64,000 nucleotides of DNA. Origin: Megamonas funiformis. Its GTDB lineage: Bacteria; Bacillota; Negativicutes; Selenomonadales; Selenomonadaceae. Of this stretch, positions 7,858 through 17,271 are shown one piece after another. A program made the position numbers and the translations under genes. Location: positions 2,307,292 through 2,371,291 of the forward strand of contig NZ_CP048627.1 in assembly GCF_010669225.1 (NCBI RefSeq). Reading direction: 5' to 3'. The notes beneath the pieces were generated by a model. The model had not been told where the DNA came from. It ran no database searches and saw only the letters and a program-made list of their open reading frames with translations. Position 1 is the stretch's first letter. Each line of letters starts with the position of its first letter.

Positions 7858-9417
7858 GTGTTTTATTTGAAAAAAAATAAAAAAAGAATGTTAGCTTTAT
7901 GCTTAAGTGCAGCACTTAGTGTAGGCTCTTTAACTGTTTATGCGGCAACAGAACAATGGAATGATGCTTCTTTAACACCAGCTTTTACTACTAAAACAGC
8001 TGTATCAGAACATACAGATTGGGCAGATTGGAAAGCTAACTGGGATAAAATTAAAACAAATTATGAACAAGTTGCTTTAATTCCAGGCTCCGATTTTTCT
8101 AAATTAAATTTTGGTTGGTATTCTAAAGAAAAAGCAAATGAAGCTGTAGTGCGTATTGCTGATAATAAAGATATGAAAAACGCTAAAGAATTTAAAGGTA
8201 CTTGTACAGAAGGTACTGTAATCAATGGTGTGCAGTATTATAGCAATAAAGTAACAGCTGATGGCTTTGAACCAAATACTACATATTATTATCAGGTAAA
8301 ATTAAATGGTAAATGGCAACAAGCTCATGAATATAAAACAGGCGATCCACATAATTTCTCATTTATGTATGTAGGTGACCCACAGATTGGTGCTTCTAAA
8401 GGTCAAGTTCCAAATGAAAGTGCTGTAGAACAAAGTGAAGATGTTGCAGCTAGAAATGATGCTTATAACTGGAATAAAACATTAAATAGTGCTTTAGCAC
8501 AACATCCAGAAATTAATTTCTTAGTATCTCCTGGTGACCAAATTAATGAACCAGCTGGTAATAACGCTGAAAAACATTTATTACAGGAATATGAATACTC
8601 CGGATATTTATCTGCAACAGCTTTCCGCAATTTACCACAAGCAGTAGCTATTGGTAACCATGATTGCTTGACTACTAGCTATCAAAATCACTTCAATGTG
8701 CCAAATCCATTTACAGCAGAAACTAATTCTACAGTTGCAGGTCATGGATATTATTATACTTATGGCAGTGCTTTATTCATTGTCATCAATGCTAATAACT
8801 ATAATGCAGCTGACCATAAAGCTTTAGTAGAAAAAGCAGTAAAAGAAAATCCAAATGCAAAATGGCGTATTGTTGTAATGCATCAAGATATCTACGGTTC
8901 AGGTTTAGACCACTCTGACTCTGATGGTATTATTTTACGTAACCAATTAACACCTATCTTTGATGCAAATGATATCGACGTAGTATTACAAGGTCATGAC
9001 CATACTTATGCTCGTACTTATCAGCTTACAAGTGATGGTAAACAATATGATGATTTTGCAGAATATAAAGTAGGTCAACATGGACAAGACCATAAAGTAC
9101 TTGATAATAAATTAAAATCTGACAGTGCTTTCAAAGAATACTATACTTCTCAAAATCGTTGCTACACTATTGCTGATATGAAACAAGGCACTTTAGTAAA
9201 TCCAGAAGGTGTATTCTACATGACTTCTAACTCTGCAACTGGTTCTAAATTCTATAATTTAATTGAACAGCAACAAGATTATGTAGCTGCTCGTAGCCAG
9301 ACTTGGAGACCAACATATTCTGTAATCAATATTACTGATGATAAATTTACTATTAACACATATGATGCTCAAACAGGCACACCAATCGATGAAGCTTATA
9401 GCATTATTAAGAGATAA
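7858..9417 (+). CDS. Secreted purple-acid-phosphatase-like metallophosphoesterase (copy 2)
   Basis: GTG 7858 is chosen because the other in-frame GTG (7849) overlaps the GGAG ribosome-binding site (7844-7847) and because MFYLKK then aligns with the paralogue. 519 residues with the same layout: signal peptide ending near VYAA, fibronectin-like domain, then GDPQIG, SPGDQI, GNHD, VMHQDIYG and GHDHTYAR. The two proteins differ mainly in the insert after GDPQIG and in the segment after GHDH, which may tune substrate choice. It has its own promoter with phased repeats, so the copies may be expressed differently. Confidence 0.88.
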   Translation: MFYLKKNKKRMLALCLSAALSVGSLTVYAATEQWNDASLTPAFTTKTAVSEHTDWADWKANWDKIKTNYEQVALIPGSDFSKLNFGWYSKEKANEAVVRIADNKDMKNAKEFKGTCTEGTVINGVQYYSNKVTADGFEPNTTYYYQVKLNGKWQQAHEYKTGDPHNFSFMYVGDPQIGASKGQVPNESAVEQSEDVAARNDAYNWNKTLNSALAQHPEINFLVSPGDQINEPAGNNAEKHLLQEYEYSGYLSATAFRNLPQAVAIGNHDCLTTSYQNHFNVPNPFTAETNSTVAGHGYYYTYGSALFIVINANNYNAADHKALVEKAVKENPNAKWRIVVMHQDIYGSGLDHSDSDGIILRNQLTPIFDANDIDVVLQGHDHTYARTYQLTSDGKQYDDFAEYKVGQHGQDHKVLDNKLKSDSAFKEYYTSQNRCYTIADMKQGTLVNPEGVFYMTSNSATGSKFYNLIEQQQDYVAARSQTWRPTYSVINITDDKFTINTYDAQTGTPIDEAYSIIKR

Positions 9418-9440
9418 TAAGTAAGATTTAATTTTTCTCT

Positions 9441-9475
9441 AACTGCGGTAAAGTATATGCTTTACCGCAGTTTTT
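9441..9475 (+). terminator. Intrinsic terminator after phosphoesterase copy 2
   Basis: Arms AACTGCGGTAAAG (9441-9453) and CTTTACCGCAGTT (9460-9472) with a T-run. Confidence 0.88.
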
Positions 9476-9519
9476 ACATTAAAGAAATTAATATAATGAT
9501 AATAAGAGAGGAATTTTTT

Positions 9520-10653
9520 ATGAATTTGTTAAAAAATATTTGGGTTCGTGGGATTATAATTATTTGCATATTAATAGGTGGATTTTTCTTTTTACAATCA
9601 TATAATCAGGTAGAAAAACCAACTTTAGTAAATACACAAGGGCGCGCTTTTGAAAAAGCAACAGTAGTGGAAGTTTTAAAAGATAATATACAAGAAGATG
9701 GTTCTCGTGTGGGCGACCAAGTTGTATTATTACAGATGGAAACTGGACCACAAAAAGGGCAGATTTTGGAGGCAAATAGTCCTAATGGATTATTATTTGG
9801 AACAGCATGTAAGCCAGGATTAGAAGTAATCACTATTTCTAGTGTAGTGGGGCAATTACATGTTACTACTGTATATAATGTAGACCGTTCTATGCCAATA
9901 TATATTTTTATAGCTATTTTCTTGATTTCACTTTGTATTATTGGTGGGAAAAAAGGTGTAAAATCGGCAATTGCACTTATTTTTAGTTTCATTTGTTTTG
10001 TATTTGTATTTTTCCCTATGATAATGAAGGGAACTTCTCCATCTTTAGCTGCTATTTTTACAGCGACAATTGTTACAGCAATGACCATTTGCTTGATTAA
10101 TGGTTTTACGATAAAAGCTTTATCTGCTATTTTGGCAACTTTTTTTGGTTTATTGATTGCAGGTTTGACAGCAGATATTTTTGGCTATTTCACATCACTT
10201 TCAGGTTATAATGTATCCAATATTGAAGCATTATTATTTATTGGACAGAATACTTTAATTGATGTAGGTCAATTACTTTTTGCTGGTGTTTTATTTGCAA
10301 GTTTAGGTGCTGTAATGGATATAGCAATGGATGTATCTTCAGCAGTGCAAGAATTGCATGTTAAAAATCCAGCATTAACACCTAAAGAATTATTTAAAAG
10401 CGGTATGAATGTTGGACGAGATATTATGGGTACAATGTCAACAACACTTATTTTAGCTTTCTTTGGTGGCTCTCTTGGTGTATGGGTATTAGATTATGTA
10501 TATGATTTACCATATTTGCAATTAATAAATTCAAATTCTATTGGTATAGAAATCATGCAAGGGATATCTGGTAGCTTTGGCGTTATTTTAACAGTGCCAA
10601 TAGTAGCATTATTTTCTGCATGGCTTCCTCATTATTTAGAAAACAAAAAATAA
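9520..10653 (+). CDS. YibE/F family membrane protein
   Basis: Start at ATG 9520 after AGAGAGG; the frame extends upstream to 9457 but that part runs through the preceding terminator. 377 residues: an N-terminal anchor helix, an extracytoplasmic beta-rich domain of about 100 residues (with VGDQVVLLQM and GQILEANSPNG), then about seven transmembrane helices. The length and order fit YibE/F proteins, which are widespread in Firmicutes and linked to a transport role without a proven substrate. Monocistronic between two terminators; its position after the phosphatases may be accidental. Confidence 0.8.
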   Translation: MNLLKNIWVRGIIIICILIGGFFFLQSYNQVEKPTLVNTQGRAFEKATVVEVLKDNIQEDGSRVGDQVVLLQMETGPQKGQILEANSPNGLLFGTACKPGLEVITISSVVGQLHVTTVYNVDRSMPIYIFIAIFLISLCIIGGKKGVKSAIALIFSFICFVFVFFPMIMKGTSPSLAAIFTATIVTAMTICLINGFTIKALSAILATFFGLLIAGLTADIFGYFTSLSGYNVSNIEALLFIGQNTLIDVGQLLFAGVLFASLGAVMDIAMDVSSAVQELHVKNPALTPKELFKSGMNVGRDIMGTMSTTLILAFFGGSLGVWVLDYVYDLPYLQLINSNSIGIEIMQGISGSFGVILTVPIVALFSAWLPHYLENKK

Positions 10654-10676
10654 GAATGTATATTGTTTTGAGAATA

Positions 10677-10720
10677 AAAAAGAGATTATGGTTTGGATAA
10701 TAAACCATAATCTCTTTTAG
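10677..10720. terminator. Bidirectional terminator between convergent genes
   Basis: A 17-bp stem (AAAAGAGATTATGGTTT with AAACCATAATCTCTTTT, arms 10677-10693 and 10702-10718) has A and T runs on both sides and separates yibE/F from the dehydrogenase. Confidence 0.85.
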
Positions 10721-10734
10721 TTTTTAGAATTATT

Positions 10735-11595
10735 TTATTCAAGGACTTTATAAATAGCACAACAATCTTCTGCACCATAACCTTGTTCAGAAGCTTTTTG
10801 ATAAAGTTCACGGGATTTTTGACTAAATATAGGAGGATAATTAAAATCTTTAGCCATATTACAACCAAGAGTTAAATCTTTTAAAGTTAAATCAACAGCA
10901 AAGCGATTGCTAAAATCATTATTAGCTATGGCTGGACCTCTGCGACTTAATTGATTAGAATCTCCTCCTGTTTGTGCTAATAATGTTAAAAATTGTTCAA
11001 TATCTATATTAGCTTTTTGTGCTAAATGAATACCTTCAGCAAGTATTGCAAGATTAGTCATACCAATCATGTTACTGATTATTTTGAAAGCATAAGCCTG
11101 AACTACACCACCTAAGTAATGAACAGGAGAACCAATTAAGTTTAAAATAGGCATTATTTTTGTAAATATTTCTTTATTGCCACCAACAAATAATGGTTCA
11201 GAAGCTGTTTCAGCTTGTGCAGGACCTAATCCTAAAGTACAAGCTATATAATGGACATTATGATGAATAGCATATTGTTCTATTTCTATAGCAGTACTAG
11301 GGTCGATAGTACTAGTATCAATATAGATAGAGCCAGATTTTAATTGATTGAGTAAGCCATTATTTTCTATCATGATTGATTTTACTGTTTGTGGAAGTGG
11401 CAAACATGTAAAAATAATATCGCAAATAGCTAAATCGTTAATATTTTTTACAGTTTTTCCTGTAGTGCCAGCACTTAATACTTTATTTATATGTTGTTGA
11501 TTTCTGCCATAAATATAAACTTCTTTGCCGGCACGAATAAGATTTCGAGCTAAAGGACCACCCATTAAACCAATACCAATAAAACCTATTTTCAT
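10735..11595 (-). CDS. NAD(P)-dependent 3-hydroxyacid dehydrogenase (HIBADH/GarR family)
   Basis: 286 residues. The Rossmann motif GFIGIGLMGGPLARNL is at 4-19. The substrate-binding stretch normally written DAPVSGG reads ACTLGLGPAQAE here and is divergent; the catalytic-lysine helix appears as KIISNMIGMTNLAIL. The family oxidises or reduces small beta-hydroxyacids such as 3-hydroxyisobutyrate, tartronate semialdehyde or succinic semialdehyde. The altered loop suggests a substrate different from that of the second family member at 23593, which keeps DAPVSGG. Divergent from the TPR-like gene across an intergenic palindrome. Confidence 0.8.
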   Translation of the reverse strand: MKIGFIGIGLMGGPLARNLIRAGKEVYIYGRNQQHINKVLSAGTTGKTVKNINDLAICDIIFTCLPLPQTVKSIMIENNGLLNQLKSGSIYIDTSTIDPSTAIEIEQYAIHHNVHYIACTLGLGPAQAETASEPLFVGGNKEIFTKIMPILNLIGSPVHYLGGVVQAYAFKIISNMIGMTNLAILAEGIHLAQKANIDIEQFLTLLAQTGGDSNQLSRRGPAIANNDFSNRFAVDLTLKDLTLGCNMAKDFNYPPIFSQKSRELYQKASEQGYGAEDCCAIYKVLE

Positions 11596-11641
11596 GAAAA
11601 AAACCTCTCTTTTGCCTTATAAGTAATATATGATAAAATAT

Positions 11642-11668
11642 ATCTAATATATTCAACATATATTAGAT
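11642..11668. promoter_or_regulatory. Palindromic operator candidate in a divergent promoter region
   Basis: A perfect inverted repeat, ATCTAATATAT (11642-11652) and ATATATTAGAT (11658-11668) around TCAAC, sits between the divergent starts at 11595 and 11720. It could bind a dimeric regulator. No regulator gene is adjacent, so the ligand is unknown. Confidence 0.45.
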
Positions 11669-11719
11669 TATATATAAAGTCAATATTGAGAAATAGGATG
11701 AATATTAGGAGGTTTTTAC

Positions 11720-12424
11720 ATGAACAGTCATGAGTTTCATGAACTTACACATTATGTAATGGATTCACCTGCGAGTCCACCTGCTAGTTTATTTGCTGGC
11801 GGTTTTGATGATTGGAGAAGTAGAGCACGTTTAGCTCATTTTTTGGCAATGCCAGAATTAAAAAAACATGATGAAGCAATAGAGTTGTTTCGTTCTGTTG
11901 TTGAAGTAGAAATAGATGAAGAAAATCCTGAACAGGTAGAAGAAAAAGTTTATGCTTTGCAAAGATTATCTTCTTGCCTTCGTGAAGATAAAAAATATGA
12001 TGATGCTCTTCACTATATAAATTTAGCTGTGCAATTAGTAGAGTCTACAGATTATTTATATAAATATATTCTACGTGGAGAAGTTTGGGCTGACCGCTGG
12101 AATTTATTATATAATAAGCAAGATATTGAAACAGCTGAAAATGAAATTGATGAAAAAATTCGCGTATTTGAGAATTTAGACGTGAAACATAATAGTTATT
12201 TATATTATGGTTATCGTTTTAAAGCTCAATTAATGGCTACCGGTCTGATGAAAGAGGAAGCTTTAAATTATATGAGAAAGGCTTTATCTTTTATGGATAT
12301 TCCTGAAAAATATAAGCCTGCTATAGAAAAAGCTTTTAGTGCTACTCATAATAATGTCGCATGGATTTTAAATACGATTGACCATGCTTGCCCTTCACCA
12401 GAAAAAATTCATTGGGATATTTAA
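11720..12424 (+). CDS. TPR-like hypothetical protein
   Basis: 234 residues, acidic, soluble, with no signal peptide or membrane helix. Repeating helical pairs are visible around residues 50-115 (HDEAIELFRSVVEV, KKYDDALHYINLAVQL) and 170-195 (MKEEALNYMRKALSF), the A/G/L spacing of tetratricopeptide repeats, which mediate protein contacts. The N-terminus has a distinctive SPASPPASLFAGG segment. AGGAGG lies about 8 bases before the ATG. I do not recognise a specific family; a protein-interaction role is the only supportable inference. Single gene with its own terminator. Confidence 0.65.
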   Translation: MNSHEFHELTHYVMDSPASPPASLFAGGFDDWRSRARLAHFLAMPELKKHDEAIELFRSVVEVEIDEENPEQVEEKVYALQRLSSCLREDKKYDDALHYINLAVQLVESTDYLYKYILRGEVWADRWNLLYNKQDIETAENEIDEKIRVFENLDVKHNSYLYYGYRFKAQLMATGLMKEEALNYMRKALSFMDIPEKYKPAIEKAFSATHNNVAWILNTIDHACPSPEKIHWDI

Positions 12425-12431
12425 GTTTGCA

Positions 12432-12476
12432 AAAAATACATATATGACATTAAGTATTAGTTATATATGTATTTTT
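12432..12476 (+). terminator. Terminator after the TPR-like gene
   Basis: Arms of about 14 bp (AAAAATACATATAT with ATATATGTATTTTT) end in a T-run. The stem is all A/T, so strength is uncertain. Confidence 0.6.
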
Positions 12477-12529
12477 GTACATATATATATTTGGACAAAG
12501 ATAGTATAGATAATAAGAGGAGAATTTTT

Positions 12530-13816
12530 ATGGCGAAGGAAAAACATGTAGAAGGAGAAGCAGACCATTATATTAAGACATTAATAGGTGCTGTATTAGG
12601 ATATGCAGCTGATGGTCTGGATATGTTTTTATTATCATTTATTTTAGTTTTTATTATTAAAGATTTTGGACTTACTACAGCAGAAGCTGGGAATTTAACT
12701 TTAGCAACAACGATTGGTATGTGGATTGGTTCATATATTTTTGGATTGCTAGCAGATAAATATGGACGTACAAAGATATTATCTTTTTCGATAATTTTAT
12801 TTGCGGTAGCCACATTCTTGATGTATTTTGTTGATAATTATACAGTATTGCTTGTTTTACGTTTTATCATTGGTCTTGGTATCGGTGGTGAATTTGGTAT
12901 TGGTATGGCGATTGTTACTGAAACATGGGCACCTGATATGCGAGCAAGAGCTACTTCATGGGTAGCACTTGGTTGGCAAGGCGGTGTATTATTAGCAGCA
13001 GTTATACCAGCTATAATTGTGCCAATGTTTGGCTGGCGTGCAGTATTTCTTGTAGGCTTAGTTCCTGCACTCATCGCAATTTATGTACGTATGCATCTTA
13101 AAGAACCGATTTTGTGGCAACGTAAAAAACAGCGTCAGCAAGAATTGATTGCTAAAAAAGAAAATGGAACTATCACTGAAAAAGAACAAAAAGAATATTA
13201 TTATTTGGCAGGTATGCCACTTAAAAAATTATTCACTACAAAGAGAATAACAGCAACAACAATAGGGCTTACAGTTATGTGTTTAGTGCAAAACTTTGGC
13301 TATTATGCGATATTTAGCTGGATGCCAACAATTTTATCTCAAAAATATGGCTATAGTTTAGCGCAGACAAGTGGTTGGATGGTAATATCTATTGCTGGTA
13401 TGGTTTTAGGTATAATCTTATTTGGTATCTTGGCAGATAAAATTGGACGTAAAAAGACTTTTGCACTTTGGTATATTGGTGGAACAATTTACTGTGTAAT
13501 TTATTTCTTTTTCTTTACAAGTCAAGCAAGTTTATTATGGGGAAGTTTCTTATTAGGTTTTACTGTAAATGGTATGATGGGTGGTTATGGTGCAGTTATT
13601 GCTGAAAATTATCCATCTGAAGCACGTTCTACTGCAGAAAATATAATTTTTGGTACAGGTCGTGGTTTATCTGGTTTTGGCCCTGCTATAATTGGTTATT
13701 TGGCAACAGGCGGAAGTTTGATAGGAGCAATGAGTCTTGTATTTGTTATTTATCCAATAGCACTTATTTTTATGTGGTTCACTGTTCCAGAAACAAAAGG
13801 TATAGAAATCGATTAA
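12530..13816 (+). CDS. MFS transporter, metabolite:H+ symporter type
   Basis: Start at ATG 12530 after AGAGGAG; in-frame sequence upstream to 12467 lies in the terminator region. 428 residues and 12 transmembrane helices. Signatures are DGLDMFLLSF in TM1, the loop 2-3 motif GLLADKYGRTK, GLGIGGEFGIGMAI in TM4, a central cytoplasmic loop rich in K/Q/E (about residues 195-225), and the repeat motif GILADKIGRKK in the second half. TM4 and the DG pair in TM1 resemble the aromatic acid/sialate/metabolite:H+ symporters (AAHS/MHS). The substrate cannot be read from sequence and no catabolic genes are adjacent. Confidence 0.8.
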   Translation: MAKEKHVEGEADHYIKTLIGAVLGYAADGLDMFLLSFILVFIIKDFGLTTAEAGNLTLATTIGMWIGSYIFGLLADKYGRTKILSFSIILFAVATFLMYFVDNYTVLLVLRFIIGLGIGGEFGIGMAIVTETWAPDMRARATSWVALGWQGGVLLAAVIPAIIVPMFGWRAVFLVGLVPALIAIYVRMHLKEPILWQRKKQRQQELIAKKENGTITEKEQKEYYYLAGMPLKKLFTTKRITATTIGLTVMCLVQNFGYYAIFSWMPTILSQKYGYSLAQTSGWMVISIAGMVLGIILFGILADKIGRKKTFALWYIGGTIYCVIYFFFFTSQASLLWGSFLLGFTVNGMMGGYGAVIAENYPSEARSTAENIIFGTGRGLSGFGPAIIGYLATGGSLIGAMSLVFVIYPIALIFMWFTVPETKGIEID

Positions 13817-13820
13817 TAAA

Positions 13821-13850
13821 AAAGGTTATGCTTTTGCATAACCTTTTTTG
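13821..13850. terminator. Bidirectional terminator after the MFS gene
   Basis: Arms AAAGGTTATGC (13821-13831) and GCATAACCTTT (13836-13846), T-run on +, A-run on the opposite side. It also serves the convergent HAD gene. Confidence 0.85.
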
Positions 13851-13851
13851 T

Positions 13852-14568
13852 TTATAATTCATCAATAGAGGATAGAAGCTCTGTATAATTGTGGAGATAA
13901 AAATCAGCTTGTGCTTTTATTGCCTCTGTATCAGCATCAGAATATTTGTCATAAATAGCAATGGTTTCAATACCAGCTTTTTTAGCAGCTTCAATACCGA
14001 TTAATGAATCTTCAAAGATGATACATTCTTCTGGTTTGGCATTAAATTTTTGCATAGCTTTTTGATAAACCTCAGGGTCTGGTTTGATTTTGCTGACATC
14101 TTCACGTGTGTAGATTAAATCAAAATATTCATCAAGTGGAGCTTTGGCGTTGATATTTTTATTTAAAGTGCGATATATATCCATATTTGTGCGTTTTGTA
14201 GTTGTTGTTATAGCAAGTGTAAAATTCTTTGCTTTTAATTTTTTGATGACTAAGTCAGCTTGTGGTTTATAATCGATTATATTTTGGAGAAAATCTTGAG
14301 CTATTTCATAACGCAATTTGATGATTTCCTCAGCTGAAATTTGAGCTGAATATTTATCCTTGATATATTGGCAATAACATAAATAAGGATTTGGTTGTGC
14401 ATTGAATTTTTTTAATTGTGTATCACGGTCGTTTTGCACAGTTGTTTCATCAATTGTTTTATTGGCTAATTTTTCAATGAGTTTTTGGTCAATTTGGTTC
14501 CAGATGCCAACAGAGTCAATTAAAGTGCCGTCCATATCAAAAAAAGCAAATTTTTTATTTTTTAGCAT
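13852..14568 (-). CDS. HAD-superfamily phosphatase (beta-phosphoglucomutase-like subfamily)
   Basis: ATG 14568 is chosen because AGAAAGGA precedes it at proper spacing; an upstream in-frame TTG (14589) would put that site inside the gene. 238 residues. Motif I is FDMDGTLID, motif II is the Thr-rich LAITTTTKR, motif III Lys falls in SKIKPDPEVYQKAM, and motif IV is IIFEDSLIGIEAAKKAG. A helical cap sits between motifs I and II. The family dephosphorylates sugar phosphates or related metabolites in the cytoplasm. Substrate unknown. Monocistronic. Confidence 0.82.
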   Translation of the reverse strand: MLKNKKFAFFDMDGTLIDSVGIWNQIDQKLIEKLANKTIDETTVQNDRDTQLKKFNAQPNPYLCYCQYIKDKYSAQISAEEIIKLRYEIAQDFLQNIIDYKPQADLVIKKLKAKNFTLAITTTTKRTNMDIYRTLNKNINAKAPLDEYFDLIYTREDVSKIKPDPEVYQKAMQKFNAKPEECIIFEDSLIGIEAAKKAGIETIAIYDKYSDADTEAIKAQADFYLHNYTELLSSIDEL

Positions 14569-14674
14569 GACAAAATTCCTTTCTGACAATAAAATGGTTT
14601 AGGTATATTGTAGCAATTATCTAAAAAAGTTGGAATATATATTTATCATTAAAATAAAAGCACTAATCTTTTTC

Positions 14675-14798
14675 TTTACAGTGATATTTATTTATGATAT
14701 ATTAATTTTTGTATGCAAAAGACATTCCCATTCTAGGGTAAGCGAAACTCCAACGCTGTCGTGGATTCGGGAGAAATAAAATTTAGGAGGATATTTTA
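14675..14798 (+). promoter_or_regulatory. rpsO promoter and structured leader
   Basis: TTTACA (14675-14680), a 17-bp spacer and TATATT (14698-14703) form a good promoter. The leader of about 88 nt then contains short hairpin-forming segments (CCC ATTCTA GGG; AGCG..CGCT) before AGGAGG at about 14786. Ribosomal protein S15 represses its own mRNA through a 5' leader structure in several bacteria; that this leader does so is an inference. Confidence 0.6.
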
Positions 14799-15065
14799 AT
14801 GTTAACTCAAGAACAAAAATTACAAATCATTCAAGATAACGCTACTCATGAAGGTGACACTGGATCCCCAGAAGTACAGGTTGCTTTATTAACTGCACGT
14901 ATCGCATATCTTACTGAACATCTTAAAAACAATAAAAAAGACCATCATTCCCGTCGTGGCTTATTAAAAATGGTTGGTCATCGTAGAAGACTTTTAAGCT
15001 ATTTATATGATATCGATGTAGAACGTTATCGTGCTCTTATTGCAAAATTAAATTTACGTAAATAA
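14799..15065 (+). CDS. rpsO: 30S ribosomal protein S15
   Basis: 88 residues, the usual length. The conserved segments [33 protein letters not shown] and RRRLLSYL are all present; they contact the 16S rRNA three-way junction and S6/S18. S15 nucleates assembly of the 30S platform. It lies just upstream of pnp, the classic rpsO-pnp order, with an intervening terminator. Confidence 0.98.
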   Translation: MLTQEQKLQIIQDNATHEGDTGSPEVQVALLTARIAYLTEHLKNNKKDHHSRRGLLKMVGHRRRLLSYLYDIDVERYRALIAKLNLRK

Positions 15066-15071
15066 TTAATT

Positions 15072-15104
15072 GAAAAAGCGGGAGCCTTTCCCGCTTTTTC
15101 TTTT
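15072..15104 (+). terminator. rpsO terminator
   Basis: Arms GAAAAAGCGGG (15072-15082) and CCCGCTTTTTC (15090-15100) with T-rich tail. Partial read-through into pnp is common in this arrangement. Confidence 0.88.
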
Positions 15105-15183
15105 AGTTTGCTTGATTTTAAGTTAAAATAGATATAGACACAAAGATTAAAATATTGATAAATACATAAATAGGAGGTAAGTT

Positions 15184-17253
15184 ATGTATACTTTTGAAAC
15201 AACACTTGGCGGTCGCAGTTTTGTTGTAGAAACAGGCAAAATGGCGAAACAAGCAAATGGCGCTGTATTAGTTAGATATGGTGAAACTGTAGTTTTAGTA
15301 ACAGCAACAGCTTCTGCTGAGCCACGTGAGGGAGTAGATTTTTTCCCTTTAACAGTTGATTATGAAGAAAAAATGTACGCTGTTGGTAAAATACCTGGCG
15401 GTTTTATAAAAAGAGAAGGTCGTCCTGCTGAATCTGCTATCTTAAATAGCCGTTTAATCGACAGACCTATTCGCCCATTATTCCCAGAAGGTTATAGAAA
15501 TGATGTTCAGATTGTAGCTACAGTTTTATCTGTAGAACAAGATAATGCTCCAGAAATCGCTGGTATGATTGGTGCATCTTGTGCACTTTCTATTTCTGAT
15601 ATTCCATTTTTAGGACCAATCGCTGGTGTTCGTGTTGGTCGTATTGATGGCGAATTTGTTATCAATCCAACAGTTGAACAGCGTGAAAAATCTGATTTAA
15701 ACTTGACTGTAGCAGGTTCTTATGATGCTGTAATGATGGTTGAAGCTGGTGCAAATGAATTATCCGAAGAAGTAGTTCTTGATGCTATTTTATTTGGTCA
15801 TGAAGAAATCAAACGCTTAGTAAAATTCCAGCAAGAAATGATGGAAAAATGCGGTAAAGAAAAACATCAGCCAAAATTATTTACTGTTCCAGAAGAACTT
15901 GTAAATGCTATTCATGAATACACTTATGATAAATTTGATGCTGCTGTTCGTGATGCTGATAAACTTCGCCGTGATGAACATGTAGCAGAAGTAAAAGCAG
16001 AAGCAAAAGAACATTTCTTAGAACTTTACCCAGAAATGGATATGGAAATAGATTATGTGCTCTACAAAACTTTAAAAGGTATTGTACGTCATATGATCAC
16101 TCATGAAAAAATTCGTCCAGATGGTCGTGGCTTAGAAGAAGTTCGTCCTATTAGCTGTGAAGTAGGTATTTTACCTCGTACACATGGTAGTGCACTTTTC
16201 ACTCGTGGACAGACTCAGATTTTAAATGTTACTACACTTGGCGCTTTAGGTGATGAACAAGTAATTGATGGTATCGGTGATGATACATCTAAACGTTATA
16301 TTCATCATTATAATTTCCCTGGTTATTCCGTTGGTGAAGCTCGTCCAATGCGTAGCCCAGGTCGTCGTGAAATCGGTCATGGTGCGCTTGCAGAACGTGC
16401 ATTAGTGCCAGTTATTCCTTCTGTAGAAGAATTCCCTTATACACTTCGCCTTGTATCTGAAGTTTTAGAATCCAATGGTTCTAGCTCCATGGGTAGCGTA
16501 TGCGGTAGTACACTTTCCTTAATGCATGCTGGTGTACCTATTAAAAAACCAGTATCTGGTTGTGCAATGGGCTTAGTAAAAGATGGCGATGCTTATACAA
16601 TTTTAACAGATATCCAAGGTATGGAAGATGCTCTTGGTGATATGGACTTCAAAGTAGCAGGTACTCCAGATGGTATCACAGCTATTCAAATGGATATCAA
16701 AGTAGATGGTCTTAGCAGAGAAATTTTAGCAGCTGCTCTTGCTCAAGCAAAACGTGGCCGTGAATTTATCTTAAGCAAAATGCTTGAATGTATCAGTGAA
16801 CCAAATAAAGAATTATCTCCATACGCTCCACGCGTAAATAGCATGAAAATCCCTACTGATAAAATTCGCGATGTAATTGGACCAGGCGGAAAAACAATTA
16901 AAAAAATAATTGATGAAACTGGTGTACAAATCGATATTCATGATGATGGTAATGTATTTATCACAGCAGTAGGTGCTGAATCTGCACAGAAAGCTCAAGA
17001 TATGATCAATGCTTTAACTGCTGAAGTTGAAGTTGGTGCAGTTTATAAAGGTAAAGTTACACGCATTATGAATTTCGGTGCATTTGTAGAAATCTTACCA
17101 GGTAAAGAAGGCTTGTGCCATATTTCTCAATTAGCAAAAGAACGCGTAGGAAAAGTAGAAGATGTTGTAAACATTGGCGATGAATTAGAAGTAAAAGTTA
17201 CAGAAATTGACCGTCAAGGTAGAGTAAATCTTTCTCATAAAGTGCTTCTTTAA
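15184..17253 (+). CDS. pnp: Polyribonucleotide nucleotidyltransferase (PNPase)
   Basis: 689 residues, standard length. Two RNase PH-like domains (about 10-235 and 310-540) with the [11 protein letters not shown] and [10 protein letters not shown] segments; the active-site region includes [21 protein letters not shown] and [16 protein letters not shown]. The KH domain ([20 protein letters not shown]) and S1 domain ([18 protein letters not shown]) follow. It degrades mRNA 3'-to-5' using phosphate and belongs to the RNA turnover machinery. Strong AGGAGGT before the ATG. First gene of a tight cluster with trmL and murB. Confidence 0.98.
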   Translation: MYTFETTLGGRSFVVETGKMAKQANGAVLVRYGETVVLVTATASAEPREGVDFFPLTVDYEEKMYAVGKIPGGFIKREGRPAESAILNSRLIDRPIRPLFPEGYRNDVQIVATVLSVEQDNAPEIAGMIGASCALSISDIPFLGPIAGVRVGRIDGEFVINPTVEQREKSDLNLTVAGSYDAVMMVEAGANELSEEVVLDAILFGHEEIKRLVKFQQEMMEKCGKEKHQPKLFTVPEELVNAIHEYTYDKFDAAVRDADKLRRDEHVAEVKAEAKEHFLELYPEMDMEIDYVLYKTLKGIVRHMITHEKIRPDGRGLEEVRPISCEVGILPRTHGSALFTRGQTQILNVTTLGALGDEQVIDGIGDDTSKRYIHHYNFPGYSVGEARPMRSPGRREIGHGALAERALVPVIPSVEEFPYTLRLVSEVLESNGSSSMGSVCGSTLSLMHAGVPIKKPVSGCAMGLVKDGDAYTILTDIQGMEDALGDMDFKVAGTPDGITAIQMDIKVDGLSREILAAALAQAKRGREFILSKMLECISEPNKELSPYAPRVNSMKIPTDKIRDVIGPGGKTIKKIIDETGVQIDIHDDGNVFITAVGAESAQKAQDMINALTAEVEVGAVYKGKVTRIMNFGAFVEILPGKEGLCHISQLAKERVGKVEDVVNIGDELEVKVTEIDRQGRVNLSHKVLL

Positions 17254-17271
17254 TAAGGCTGGTGAAAATAA

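Noticed and set aside
9606-10088. Open 160-codon frame on the minus strand inside the YibE/F gene
   Set aside because: No ribosome-binding site, and a low-complexity proline/isoleucine/threonine composition typical of the antisense of membrane helices. It is a shadow of the real gene.
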